From assembly GCF_014207135.1 (NCBI RefSeq), contig NZ_JACHCC010000010.1:62001-126000 (forward strand): 64,000 nucleotides of DNA. The letters are read 5' to 3'. Each line of letters starts with the position of its first letter. Positions within the stretch are counted from its first letter, which is position 1. This document shows, piece after piece, positions 1-8,536 of the stretch. The DNA comes from Pedobacter cryoconitis (GTDB lineage: Bacteria; Bacteroidota; Bacteroidia; Sphingobacteriales; Sphingobacteriaceae). The notes below the pieces were generated by a model that was given only the letters and a program-made list of their open reading frames with translations, had not been told where the DNA came from and made no database searches. The position numbers and the translations under genes are program-made.

Positions 1-1
1 A

Positions 2-361
2 AGAAATGGTACCTGGGATAAAGGGAAAGGTTGTGATACTTTTGCTCCGATAGGTCCGTTTTTAGCTACTCCCGATGAATTGACTGATCTCAATAATTTA
101 CGTCTCTGGTTGAAAGTGAATGGTAAAACCATGCAGGATGGTAATACTTCTAACTTTATTTTCAGCGTTCCTTTTGTGATTTCCTATGTGAGCCAGTTTA
201 TGACTTTACTTCCGGGGGATGTGATTTCGACAGGTACCCCTGCTGGTGTCGGGCTGGGTTTCAACCCACCTGTATATCTTAAAGAAGGTGATGTTGTAGA
301 ATTGGGAATTGATGGACTTGGAACTTCCAGACAGGAAGTTAGGGCATATGGAAAAAAGTAA
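2..361 (+). CDS. Fumarylacetoacetate hydrolase family protein, C-terminal part (5' end outside window)
   Basis: The reading frame is open from the window edge to the TAA at 359-361, so only the last ~119 residues are present. They carry typical FAH-fold signatures: W-D-K-G-K followed by DTFAPIGP near the edge, then ISTGTPAGVG and a C-terminal GD-V-E-L segment. FAH-family enzymes hydrolyse or decarboxylate 2-keto acids using a divalent metal; the metal-ligand E-x-E part would lie upstream and is not visible. An SDR dehydrogenase follows 18 bp later. That pairing is typical of non-phosphorylative L-fucose or L-rhamnose type catabolism, where a hydrolase of this family cleaves a 2,4-diketo-3-deoxy acid. 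The fold is clear; the substrate is inferred from context only. Confidence 0.85.
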   Translation, partial: RNGTWDKGKGCDTFAPIGPFLATPDELTDLNNLRLWLKVNGKTMQDGNTSNFIFSVPFVISYVSQFMTLLPGDVISTGTPAGVGLGFNPPVYLKEGDVVELGIDGLGTSRQEVRAYGKK

Positions 362-379
362 TTTTTAAGAATATCAAAA

Positions 380-1165
380 ATGGATCTGCAATTAAAAGAT
401 AAAGTTATCATTGTTACCGGTGGGGCAAAGGGGATAGGTGAAGGTATTGTCCGCCAACTGGCAAATGAGGGGGCTGTCCCCGTCATTGTAGGTAGAAAAG
501 AAGCTGATAATCTAAAGCTGGTTAATGAAATCACTGGAAAAGGTCAGCAGGCATTTCAGGTGGTAGCTGAACTCACACAACCAGAAAGTGCTGAAGAGAC
601 TATCAGTGCCATTGTAAGTACTTTTGGCAGGATTGATGGTCTGGTCAATAATGCCGGAGTAAATGATGGTGTAGGTTTGGAAAATGGTAGTTATGAGGCT
701 TTTGTAGAGAGTCTTCATAAAAATGTAATCCATTATTATCTGATGGCACAGCATGCGCTGCCTTATTTAAAGAAGACTAAAGGAGTTATTCTCAATATTG
801 GTTCAAAAGTGGCAGACACAGGGCAGGGGGGGACATCTGCCTATGCAGCATCTAACGGAGCAAGAAATGCGCTGACAAGAGAATGGGCAGTAGAGTTGTT
901 ACCTTACGGTATCAGGGTGAATGCAGTAATCGTAGCTGAATGTTATACTCCACTGTATCAGACCTGGATCAATTCATTACCGGATTCTGAAAAGAAACTG
1001 GAAGCTATCACCGCAAAAATTCCATTGGAGCAACGTATGACAACAGCTGAAGAAATTGCAAATGCTGCTGTTTTCTTATTGTCACCCAGGTCAAGCCATA
1101 CCACAGGACAACTGATCTATATTGATGGCGGGTATGTACATCTGGACAGGGCTATAAATTCTTAG
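380..1165 (+). CDS. SDR family oxidoreductase, probable sugar dehydrogenase
   Basis: A 261-residue classical short-chain dehydrogenase. The dinucleotide-binding motif TGGAKGIG is at residues 13-20 and NNAG at 90-93. The active-site Ser142 and Tyr155 are in the expected places, but the position of the usual catalytic lysine (YxxxK) is asparagine 159 (YAASN; codon AAC). The C-terminal GQLIYIDGG segment is normal. It directly follows an FAH-type hydrolase gene, so it probably oxidises a sugar such as L-fucose in the same pathway (inference). The Lys-to-Asn change could mean altered chemistry, loss of activity, or a feature of this subfamily. Confidence 0.85.
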   Translation: MDLQLKDKVIIVTGGAKGIGEGIVRQLANEGAVPVIVGRKEADNLKLVNEITGKGQQAFQVVAELTQPESAEETISAIVSTFGRIDGLVNNAGVNDGVGLENGSYEAFVESLHKNVIHYYLMAQHALPYLKKTKGVILNIGSKVADTGQGGTSAYAASNGARNALTREWAVELLPYGIRVNAVIVAECYTPLYQTWINSLPDSEKKLEAITAKIPLEQRMTTAEEIANAAVFLLSPRSSHTTGQLIYIDGGYVHLDRAINS

Positions 1166-1192
1166 ACCGGCCGAAATTTATATATTTGCAGA

Positions 1193-1558
1193 ATGTTCAG
1201 AAGCATTCTTGTACATATTCTTATACTAACTGCACTTACTGCTAATTTCAGCCAGTTTTTTGTATACGCAGGGTTTGAGCTGAACGAAAACTATATCGTT
1301 TCTAAACTCTGCGTTAACCGCGATAAACCGCAAATGCATTGTAATGGTAAATGTTACCTGATGCGTAAATTAAAACAGGCAGAACAAAAGGAGAAAAACA
1401 GGGAGCAAAACCAGCGGATGATCTATCAGCTGGGAGTTGTTACTGAAAAACTTTCCTTTAATCCATTTGTGGCTTGTTTAGTCAGGGAATACAAGCCAGA
1501 ATTACCTTTCCGTTTGCCTGTTTATGCAGCTGATATCTTTCAGCCGCCCCAGGTATAA
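1193..1558 (+). CDS. Small membrane-anchored protein with HCNGKC motif, upstream of a TonB receptor
   Basis: A 121-residue protein with an N-terminal hydrophobic segment (about 1-26), then Cys40 and a His49-Cys50-x3-Cys54 motif (HCNGKC), a charged Lys/Glu/Gln-rich helix (55-78), another Cys at 95 and a proline-rich end. I know of similar unnamed proteins in Bacteroidota next to TonB-dependent receptors, but no function is established to my knowledge. The Cys/His cluster suggests metal handling (inference). The start is uncertain: a -7-like TATATTTG lies at 1181-1188, only a few bases before the ATG, so the transcript may be nearly leaderless. No other Met occurs before residue 48. Confidence 0.7.
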   Translation: MFRSILVHILILTALTANFSQFFVYAGFELNENYIVSKLCVNRDKPQMHCNGKCYLMRKLKQAEQKEKNREQNQRMIYQLGVVTEKLSFNPFVACLVREYKPELPFRLPVYAADIFQPPQV

Positions 1559-1657
1559 TCCATACCAGATAACCGGTATTAGTCAATAACCGGAAAATAC
1601 ATCCGAATGATTTTTCTTTCGGGCAATATTTCTATGGATTAAATTTTACGTTTTATA

Positions 1658-3964
1658 ATGAAGCTTTTCAGACTTATTCTGCTATTGGCTGGCTTTGCTT
1701 TTTTTGAGCAACAGGTTCAGGCACAAACTCAACCCTTAACGGGTATTATATATGATTCTCAAACCAAACAGGCACTGGCTGGTGTGAGTATCAAATCTTC
1801 AGCTAACAAATTACTGACCGTATCGGATAAAAACGGGCAGTTCAGAATTGAAAATACAAATGACGATCATTTTCTGAGGTTTATCCTGATTGGTTTTAAA
1901 CCCCAGCTTGTCGATTACAGTAAAAAAGAAGGGATACTGAATATACAACTGGATGCAGACGAATCTAATTTGAATGAGGTTCGTGTTACAGGTTTTGCCG
2001 GTAACAGAACTAATAAGGAAACTGCAGGGGCTGTCGGGTTAATTACTAATAATGATATTAACCGCGGAAGCGGACTTTCTTTTGCTTCAGCCTTAAATTC
2101 AATTCCTGGTGTAAGAATGGATCAGAGTACATTGTCTGAAGCCAGGATTGCTATCCGCGGAAATGGTGTCAGATCTTCTTACGGATTAAGGAATATTAAG
2201 GTGTACCTGAATGATATTCCGGTTACTGAAGCTGACGGAACTACCCGGATTGAGGCTTTAGATGTAAATAGTATTGGAAGGGCAGAGGTTATTAAAGGGC
2301 CAGCTTCCAGTATTTACGGGGCCGGAACTGGTGGGGTAATCAATTTCCAGCTACAGCGTTCTCCTTATCAGGAACAAAGCCTGGAAGCTTCAGGATTGGC
2401 TGGAAGTTATGGTTTGCACCGGCTGGCTGCTACCTACAGAAACGGAGGTGATAAAATTAACAGTTACGTTTCTTATGGCTGGCAGGAATATAATGGCTAC
2501 AGAGAACATAGTAAAGATATGAGACGGTTTCTTTCCGGAAATTTTCAACTCTTTCCGAGTAATAAACGTATCATCACGTTATTACTGAACAGGACGACGC
2601 AATATTCGCAGATTCCCGGATCACTGACTGCCGGTCAGGTAGCTGCTAATCCGTTACAGGCAAATGCCAGTAACCTGGATAAACAGGCTGGACGTTATCA
2701 AACCTGGACGAGAGTGGGGTTAGGGCAGCGGTACCAGATCAATGACCAATTGTCAAATAGCACCAGTGTGTTTACTTATTCTTATGATTTAAACCATCCT
2801 TTACCTTATGCTTATCTCCGGAATTACTATCAGAGTTATGGCGGAAGAACGAACTTTACCTATACCCCGGATTTCTCTGTACTTCCAACCAAATTTATTG
2901 TGGGTGCTGAGTTTAATGAAGGTTTGACTAAAGGTACACAGTATGTCAATAATAAAGGTACGGAGGGGGCACTCAATGGGAATATTGATTATCGTAATAC
3001 ACTATATTCTTTATTTTATCAATCGGAAACCCAGTTGGGATTGCAAACTTTGCTAACCCTTGGCGTGAGTTATAACAGTTTGAAGTATAATGTTTCCAAT
3101 TATCTGCAGCCAACGCAAAGTGGGATAAAGGATTTCAAACCACAGGCTACGCCGCGTATTGCTATCAGTCATAATTTTTCTGAAGCCTTAAGTTTGCATG
3201 CCAGTTTGAGTACAGGCTTCTCTCCGCCCTCAAGCTCAGAAGTGAAAAATGTAGATGGTTCTATTAATCCGACCTTACAGGCGGAAAAGGCAATTAATTA
3301 TGAAATTAATGCAAAGGGGAACTTGCTGAATTCGAGATTGAACTATGATTTAGCCTTGTTTAAAATGGATATGAAAGGAGAGTTGATCGGTCAGTCAGTT
3401 CAACAGGGAATTACTATTTATAATAATGCTGGCAGAACAACACATAATGGTGCTGAACTGGCTTTATCATGGCAGATCCTCAAGCCCGAAGACAATCAGG
3501 GTGTTGCAAGTCTGAGACCTTTTGTAGCCTTAACTTATTCAGATTTTAAATTTAAGGATTATCAGATCCTGAATGCCAAAAATGAAGTCACTGCTACTTA
3601 CAATGGTAATGCCCTGACTGGTATTTCACCATGGGTGATCAGCGCTGGTCTGGATCTGGAAACCAGGTTAGGACTGTATGGCTATCTGAATTATTACTAT
3701 AATGATAAAATGCCTTTAAATGATAAAAACTCAGATTATAATGCAGCTTATCAGGTGGTAAACGCTAAAGTGGGATATAAGAAAAGATTAAATAAAGCCT
3801 TTGAGTTAAACGTTTACGGGGGAATAGATAATCTTTTTAATGAAGCTTATAGTTCAATATTATCTTTAAATGCAGTCGGATATGGTGGTGCGCAGCCAGC
3901 TTATTTTAATCCTTCGCCTAAGAGAAATGGTTATGGAGGATTAGCACTGAAATACTTTTTTTAA
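1658..3964 (+). CDS. TonB-dependent outer-membrane receptor
   Basis: 768 residues: signal peptide (1-22, ending VQAQ), a carboxypeptidase-like regulatory beta-sandwich (about 26-110), a plug domain (about 115-230, with the IRGNGVRSS and RAEVIKGPASSIYG signatures) and a 22-stranded barrel ending in an aromatic residue (KYFF). It imports a ligand across the outer membrane using TonB energy. The plug and barrel resemble ferric-siderophore/citrate-type receptors more than SusC glycan receptors, and no SusD partner follows. The HCNGKC protein lies 99 bp upstream and may be co-transcribed. The ligand is probably a metal complex, inferred from context. Confidence 0.9.
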   Translation: MKLFRLILLLAGFAFFEQQVQAQTQPLTGIIYDSQTKQALAGVSIKSSANKLLTVSDKNGQFRIENTNDDHFLRFILIGFKPQLVDYSKKEGILNIQLDADESNLNEVRVTGFAGNRTNKETAGAVGLITNNDINRGSGLSFASALNSIPGVRMDQSTLSEARIAIRGNGVRSSYGLRNIKVYLNDIPVTEADGTTRIEALDVNSIGRAEVIKGPASSIYGAGTGGVINFQLQRSPYQEQSLEASGLAGSYGLHRLAATYRNGGDKINSYVSYGWQEYNGYREHSKDMRRFLSGNFQLFPSNKRIITLLLNRTTQYSQIPGSLTAGQVAANPLQANASNLDKQAGRYQTWTRVGLGQRYQINDQLSNSTSVFTYSYDLNHPLPYAYLRNYYQSYGGRTNFTYTPDFSVLPTKFIVGAEFNEGLTKGTQYVNNKGTEGALNGNIDYRNTLYSLFYQSETQLGLQTLLTLGVSYNSLKYNVSNYLQPTQSGIKDFKPQATPRIAISHNFSEALSLHASLSTGFSPPSSSEVKNVDGSINPTLQAEKAINYEINAKGNLLNSRLNYDLALFKMDMKGELIGQSVQQGITIYNNAGRTTHNGAELALSWQILKPEDNQGVASLRPFVALTYSDFKFKDYQILNAKNEVTATYNGNALTGISPWVISAGLDLETRLGLYGYLNYYYNDKMPLNDKNSDYNAAYQVVNAKVGYKKRLNKAFELNVYGGIDNLFNEAYSSILSLNAVGYGGAQPAYFNPSPKRNGYGGLALKYFF

Positions 3965-4054
3965 AGCTTGTTAAACTATTTTGTCTACCTCTTGTCTATA
4001 TTTTAAATCTGTAATTGATTGATAACGTGTGTTTAACTGTAAAATTTAAATGCC

Positions 4055-4639
4055 ATGAAAAAACAAGTTCTAATGCTGTTTGTGATAGTCACTATGGCAT
4101 CAGCATGCTCATCGTATAATTATTATTCTGTAGAGCACAAACCAGTAGACCGTACAAAGTATAAAACCTTTGCCTGGATACCTGAAGGGCAATCTAAATC
4201 TACCTCTATTTACGATAATGATGTGGCTACGGATAAAATTGTAGAGTCGGCCAGTCAGGAAATGGGAAACAAAGGGTTTATCTTACAGAGTGAAAACCCT
4301 GATTTGTTACTTCGTTATACTGCTGTTGTCAAAAAAGAGATTAAAGACTATACTGAACCAGTTTATTACAATGCTCCGGCAAGATTGCTTCCACGTGTAG
4401 GTTATTATCGTGGGAGAGGTGTTTACTACTATTCGTATTATAACCCTATGCCCATTTACGTAGGGGACCAGGAAAGGAGGATAAGAGTAAAAGCAAATAG
4501 TATTATTATTGATATTATAGACCGTAAAACTTCTAAAGTAATCTGGAGGGGATGGGCAGAAGGTGAAGTCAATAATCCTGAAAAGGCTGTGAATGAAATC
4601 CCACAGGTAATCGGGAATATCTTCAAAAAGCTGGCTTAA
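4055..4639 (+). CDS. DUF4136 family lipoprotein
   Basis: 194 residues with a lipoprotein signal (lipobox ASAC, Cys18), then a DUF4136-type domain: the YKTFAWIPEG start, a central 'NPDLLLRYTA' strand, a Tyr-rich insertion (about 108-135) and the 'IIDIIDRKTSKVIWRGWAEG' end (position only approximate). The family is envelope-anchored and of unknown function. It has its own upstream region (90 bp after the TonB receptor). It converges with the VOC gene on the other strand, 16 bp away. Confidence 0.85.
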   Translation: MKKQVLMLFVIVTMASACSSYNYYSVEHKPVDRTKYKTFAWIPEGQSKSTSIYDNDVATDKIVESASQEMGNKGFILQSENPDLLLRYTAVVKKEIKDYTEPVYYNAPARLLPRVGYYRGRGVYYYSYYNPMPIYVGDQERRIRVKANSIIIDIIDRKTSKVIWRGWAEGEVNNPEKAVNEIPQVIGNIFKKLA

Positions 4640-4655
4640 ATAGAAAAGACATGGA

Positions 4656-5027
4656 TTATACAGCGGTGATCCACCAGGTATTCCCAAAAGGATCCTGTAT
4701 ACCACCACATCTGCCATAATCCATGTCTGTAACCTCTGTTACAACAGAGGCGCCATGAAATACTGCACTTTGAAAAGTCTCATCTGCATCTTCTGCATAG
4801 ATGAAGAAATTACCGACTGCTTTTCCATACCGGTCAGCGACACTTGAAAGCAGCACCATACTATGTCCGATTCTAATTTCTGCCGATAAGACCGTTTGAT
4901 TATTGTCAGCGATGTTCAGCATTTTGGTTTCTGCTCCGAAAACTATTTTGGCGAATTCAATAAATTCTATAGCATTTTCAAGCATCAGGTAAGAAATGAT
5001 AGTGTGTTGATCCTTGTACTTCTTCAT
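4656..5027 (-). CDS. VOC (glyoxalase/PhnB-like) family protein
   Basis: 123 residues of a single vicinal-oxygen-chelate domain of the PhnB type: an N-terminal 'AIEFIEFAKIVFGAE' helix-strand, a central strand pair and the C-terminal 'DPFGNTWW' motif. PhnB-type proteins are usually small cytosolic proteins of unassigned activity. The His/Glu metal ligands are not all evident, so enzymatic function is uncertain. It stands alone on the minus strand, convergent with the DUF4136 gene. Confidence 0.8.
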   Translation of the reverse strand: MKKYKDQHTIISYLMLENAIEFIEFAKIVFGAETKMLNIADNNQTVLSAEIRIGHSMVLLSSVADRYGKAVGNFFIYAEDADETFQSAVFHGASVVTEVTDMDYGRCGGIQDPFGNTWWITAV

Positions 5028-5396
5028 AGATATACATATTTTATCAGTTCAGTTCAGGCCAGGAGGATACTGATAACAAATAAGCCGGCCGGTGGTTTTT
5101 TACCCTGATTTAATTTCCCTGAGCTTTATAAACGTTCAAGATACGGGGAAAAAAGATCATTTTAATAAGAAGGCGAATAAATGTAATTGAGCGGATCTTC
5201 AAGTTTTCCTAAAAACTGACTATGTGATTAAAGTTGTCAGAATGTAAAATTTGATCATCTTATCATAATTATCTCTATATTGTTGACAACTATACTAGAA
5301 ATAATAATCGGATTTCTATTTTTGCGGAGATTTAGATGGATGAAATCTGCCTGTAAGCTCTCCGTCCGATAAATATAGAATAACCCATTTCAAACA
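5028..5396. other. Intergenic region carrying the ino1 promoter
   Basis: About 370 bp without a convincing gene. A Bacteroidota-type -7 element (TATTTTTG) lies at 5317-5324, giving a leader of about 65 nt to the ino1 start. GTTGTCA at 5233-5239 and TGACAAC at 5284-5290 form a 7-bp inverted repeat with a 44-bp spacer; the second copy is itself inside GTTGACAAC. This could be an operator pair but the match is short. The 5' end also holds the divergent VOC gene's start region. Confidence 0.45.
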
Positions 5397-6590
5397 ATGC
5401 ATAACCAAGGAAAGAAAATTAGAGTTGCAATTTTAGGCGTAGGTAATTGCGCCAGCTCGCTTGTACAAGGCGTGGAGTTTTACACTAAACATGCAGATAA
5501 AACATCAGGTTTGATGGCTAATGATATTGGTGGATATAAAGCAGCTGATATCGAGTTCGTATGTGGATTTGATGTTGACGAAAGAAAAATCGGCCAGTCT
5601 TTAAAAGATGCCATTTTTGCTAAACCTAACTGTACAATTGTACTAAATGCCGATGTCGAATCAGAAGCTCCAATATACAGATCACCAGTAATTGATGGTG
5701 TATCTCCACAAATGGCTGCTTACCCTGAAGCAAACAGATTTGTAATCAAAGACGAATTAAAGCATACAGATATCCTTATTGACAGTGCTGCCTATGATAA
5801 AAATCAGGTAGCTGCTTTACGTGGCGAAATCGTTGCCGAGTTACGCAAACATGAGGTAGAAGTATTAATCAACTATCTTCCTGTCGGCTCACAGTTAGCT
5901 ACAGAGTTTTATGCGGAAATCTGTATCGAATTAGGTATCTCATTAGTGAATTGTATCCCTGTCTTTATTGCTTCGGATCCTGTCTGGGAGCAAAAATTCA
6001 TCGATGCTGGTATTCCGATTATCGGAGATGATATGCGCAGCCAGTTTGGTGCGAGTATCGTTTCACAGATGCTTCAGGAGCTTGCTTTCGAAAGAGGACA
6101 CCATGTAAAAGCACATATCCAGAGAAATGTTGGTGGAAATACTGATTTCCTTAACATGGAGGATAAAAATAGGTTGAAATCCAAAAAAATCTCAAAAGAG
6201 AATGTAATCCGTGCACAAAATGATATCAGAGGTATCTCGACAGCAGATAGCTTCCTTCATGCAGGACCTTCAGAATATATCTCTTATTACGGAGATAATA
6301 AAGTAGCAAACTTCCGTCTGGAACTGGAAGGCTTTATGGGAGCACCTGTAATATTTGATGCCCAGCTTTCTGTTCAGGATTCTCCGAATTCGGCAGGTGT
6401 TGTGATAGATGCTATCAGATATGTTTATGTAGCCCGTGAATTAGGTCTTGTAGGAGCATTGAGAGGACCTTCAGCTTCTACTCAGAAAACTCCACCTGAA
6501 CAAATGATGTTCAGCGATGCAATCTATGAATGTCATGCGCTGGCAAAACGTGAATTGACTGCTTCTACCAGGAAACAATTGAAGAAATAG
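5397..6590 (+). CDS. ino1: myo-inositol-1-phosphate synthase
   Basis: A 397-residue cytosolic enzyme that isomerises glucose 6-phosphate to 1L-myo-inositol 1-phosphate with bound NAD. The Rossmann motif GVGNC is at residues 14-18. The family's catalytic and tetramerisation core is visible as DDMRSQFGAS and as the RNVGGNTDF and LKSKKISK segments that contain active-site lysines. The C-terminal VIDAIRYVYVARELGL helix region is intact, and the length fits the bacterial/archaeal form. It is monocistronic, closed by a strong terminator. It would provide the headgroup for the inositol sphingolipid operon at 38.6-47.5 kb (inference based on pathway knowledge from Bacteroides). Confidence 0.95.
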   Translation: MHNQGKKIRVAILGVGNCASSLVQGVEFYTKHADKTSGLMANDIGGYKAADIEFVCGFDVDERKIGQSLKDAIFAKPNCTIVLNADVESEAPIYRSPVIDGVSPQMAAYPEANRFVIKDELKHTDILIDSAAYDKNQVAALRGEIVAELRKHEVEVLINYLPVGSQLATEFYAEICIELGISLVNCIPVFIASDPVWEQKFIDAGIPIIGDDMRSQFGASIVSQMLQELAFERGHHVKAHIQRNVGGNTDFLNMEDKNRLKSKKISKENVIRAQNDIRGISTADSFLHAGPSEYISYYGDNKVANFRLELEGFMGAPVIFDAQLSVQDSPNSAGVVIDAIRYVYVARELGLVGALRGPSASTQKTPPEQMMFSDAIYECHALAKRELTASTRKQLKK

Positions 6591-6605
6591 AAAACAATTA
6601 CAAAT

Positions 6606-6644
6606 AAAAAAGCTGCTCAGAATTAACTCTGAGCAGCTTTTTTT
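6606..6644. terminator. Bidirectional intrinsic terminator (ino1 / TlpA gene)
   Basis: An 11-bp perfect stem (6611-6621 with 6628-6638), loop of 6 nt, flanked by A-rich sequence on the left and seven T on the right. It lies between convergent genes and can serve both. Confidence 0.9.
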
Positions 6645-6656
6645 ATGATTACTGAT

Positions 6657-7886
6657 TTATTTAGCTAATAAAGCATTTATCTTTTTCTCAAATTCGGCTT
6701 TGTAACGCGTGTAGTAATCGCCTGTTCCCGGACCAAAAAAGTCACTGGTGATTTCAGTCACTTTCCCGGTTTTGTCCAGGATCAATGTGGTTGGAAATAC
6801 TTTGATAGCTGTCAGCTGCGGTAAAGTTTTTTCTGTATGTAAAGAATCAGATACTGTCGTTGGGGTAATTAACAAGGGATACTTAACATCAAATCTTTTC
6901 TGAAACTTACGTAAGCTGTAGGTAGAGCGTTTAATATCTGTAGTATATTCATAAGCAAGTCCGATCACTTCTACGCCTCTTTGTTTGTTCTTCGCATAAA
7001 ACTCACTCAGAAACGCTGTTTCGTCCATACAATTAGGACACCATGAACCCATTAGTTGTATAATCACAACTTTGTTTTTAAAACGGGGGTCAAGGATAGA
7101 AACCTTTTTCCCATCCAGGTCCGGGAAGCTGAAATTCAACCTGCCGTCTTCACCATCTTTAAGTTTCGTAAATTGTTCAGCAGGTAAGGTCGCCTTGTCA
7201 TCTTTGATTGCTGTCCATTTTTGTGTGGAAACCGGTCCGCTATATACGTTACCTTCACTGATTTTTCCCTGGCTGATTTTTCCGGTGAAAACCAGGGCAT
7301 GAATCCCGTCGAATGTAGATACTTGTAATGAATCTCCGGTTACGATTCCGGAAAGATAGCGGTAATCTCCCGAAGGGGTAAGTATTGACCCCGTTACTTT
7401 ATTCCCTTTCTGATAAAACTGACCAATAGCTTCACCATGTGAGTCATTTTTCGCAAAATCAATTTTCCATTTTCCCGCAGCAGATTCAGTGGCATTACCC
7501 TTTACCGCTGGAAAACGATAAGCCTGCCTGGTTGTTGCTGTAAACGGCATAATCATATCCTTTCCACTGCCTTTCCTTATCCATGATCCTGACAAGCTAT
7601 CTTTTGAAACTATTTTCAGCCTGAATGCTGATTCAAAGACAGGCATATCTATAAAAACAGAATCTTTAACAATAGTTACATCATTCACCAGCATCTTCTC
7701 TGGGTCATTTACAATATAGAATACTGTTTTCCCTTTTTGCTGCTGTACATCAAGGTTAAAAATAATCTTGTTTCCATCTGCTCTTGATAAAGCTGCACGC
7801 CAGGCACCCTGCTGAAGAGGAGCCTGTGCGAAAGCACCAGCAGATAAAAGAGCGGAAAGGCCTAAAGTCAGGGTCTTTTTATACAT
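6657..7886 (-). CDS. TlpA-like thioredoxin-fold lipoprotein-type/periplasmic disulfide oxidoreductase
   Basis: 409 residues with a signal peptide (about 1-20, ending AFAQ). The N-terminal ~230 residues are beta-rich and resemble the substrate-like region often fused to Bacteroidota TlpA proteins. The C-terminal domain (about 245-405) is a TlpA/ResA-type thioredoxin fold with the redox pair Cys283-x-x-Cys286 (WCPNC). Such proteins reduce disulfides or hemes in the periplasm. It stands alone; no cytochrome maturation genes are nearby. The signal has no lipobox, so a soluble periplasmic protein is likely. Confidence 0.9.
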   Translation of the reverse strand: MYKKTLTLGLSALLSAGAFAQAPLQQGAWRAALSRADGNKIIFNLDVQQQKGKTVFYIVNDPEKMLVNDVTIVKDSVFIDMPVFESAFRLKIVSKDSLSGSWIRKGSGKDMIMPFTATTRQAYRFPAVKGNATESAAGKWKIDFAKNDSHGEAIGQFYQKGNKVTGSILTPSGDYRYLSGIVTGDSLQVSTFDGIHALVFTGKISQGKISEGNVYSGPVSTQKWTAIKDDKATLPAEQFTKLKDGEDGRLNFSFPDLDGKKVSILDPRFKNKVVIIQLMGSWCPNCMDETAFLSEFYAKNKQRGVEVIGLAYEYTTDIKRSTYSLRKFQKRFDVKYPLLITPTTVSDSLHTEKTLPQLTAIKVFPTTLILDKTGKVTEITSDFFGPGTGDYYTRYKAEFEKKINALLAK

Positions 7887-7983
7887 ATGATTTGATCAAT
7901 TTTGGATTTATTTCTAATATTTCTGCTAATATACCACATGCAATTAATTTCTACTAATCTTATAGAGTAATACTGCTGTCAAA

Positions 7984-8502
7984 TTATAATTCCGGGGGTA
8001 AGAGCTCCCAGTGAAGCAGGTCTTCTCTGATACCCCTGTCAATAAAGCCAAGCCCCTGGATTACTTTGATAGAACCAGCATTTGACGCTTCACAGCGGGC
8101 TGTTATCCTTTTTAGTCCTGATTGCTTAAATGCCCAGCCAATCAGTCCTTGTGCGGCTTCTGTCGCGTAACCCTGACGCCTTGCGCTGCTGATGATCCCG
8201 TATCCAAGATCAACAGCACCTCTCCAGTCCGGCCGGCCTTTAAATCCCGCATCACCAATAACTGCATTGGTCTCTTTTTCAATAATCATCCAGGATTCAA
8301 AACCAGTAGGTTCAGTGACCAGGCGCAGATTGCTGATTATTCTGGGGAGTGTATCCAAGGTATCTTCATCCGGCCAGCCAGCTCCTAAAGCTATCCCCAT
8401 ATTGGTCAAAACAGTGTAATTATGATTCAGTACTTTTTCGCATATATCAATGGTAAAGGGGATTAAATAAAGTCTGCTGGTGGTTATCCTTTTTAACTGC
8501 AT
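7984..8502 (-). CDS. GNAT family N-acetyltransferase (RimJ/RimL type)
   Basis: 172 residues from the ATG at 8500-8502; an in-frame TTG 33 bp upstream is less likely, because homologs begin with 'TSRLYLIPF'-type sequence. The acetyl-CoA-binding region is visible as GYGIISSARRQGYATEAAQGL, followed by the 'ASNAGSIKVIQGLGF' helix typical of the RimJ/RimL group (Acetyltransf_3). It transfers an acetyl group to an unknown amine. It lies just downstream (34 bp) of the GH30 gene on the same strand. Confidence 0.85.
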   Translation of the reverse strand: MQLKRITTSRLYLIPFTIDICEKVLNHNYTVLTNMGIALGAGWPDEDTLDTLPRIISNLRLVTEPTGFESWMIIEKETNAVIGDAGFKGRPDWRGAVDLGYGIISSARRQGYATEAAQGLIGWAFKQSGLKRITARCEASNAGSIKVIQGLGFIDRGIREDLLHWELLPPEL

Positions 8503-8536
8503 TGTTTGGGCGTATTTTAGCAGGTAAAATAGCAAT

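Noticed and set aside
4307..4717. Long minus-strand frame across the DUF4136 gene
   Set aside because: Antisense shadow: the plus-strand frame has a lipobox and a recognisable domain.
5083..5092. GCCGGCCGG palindrome as an operator
   Set aside because: Short, far from the -7 element and without a second copy.
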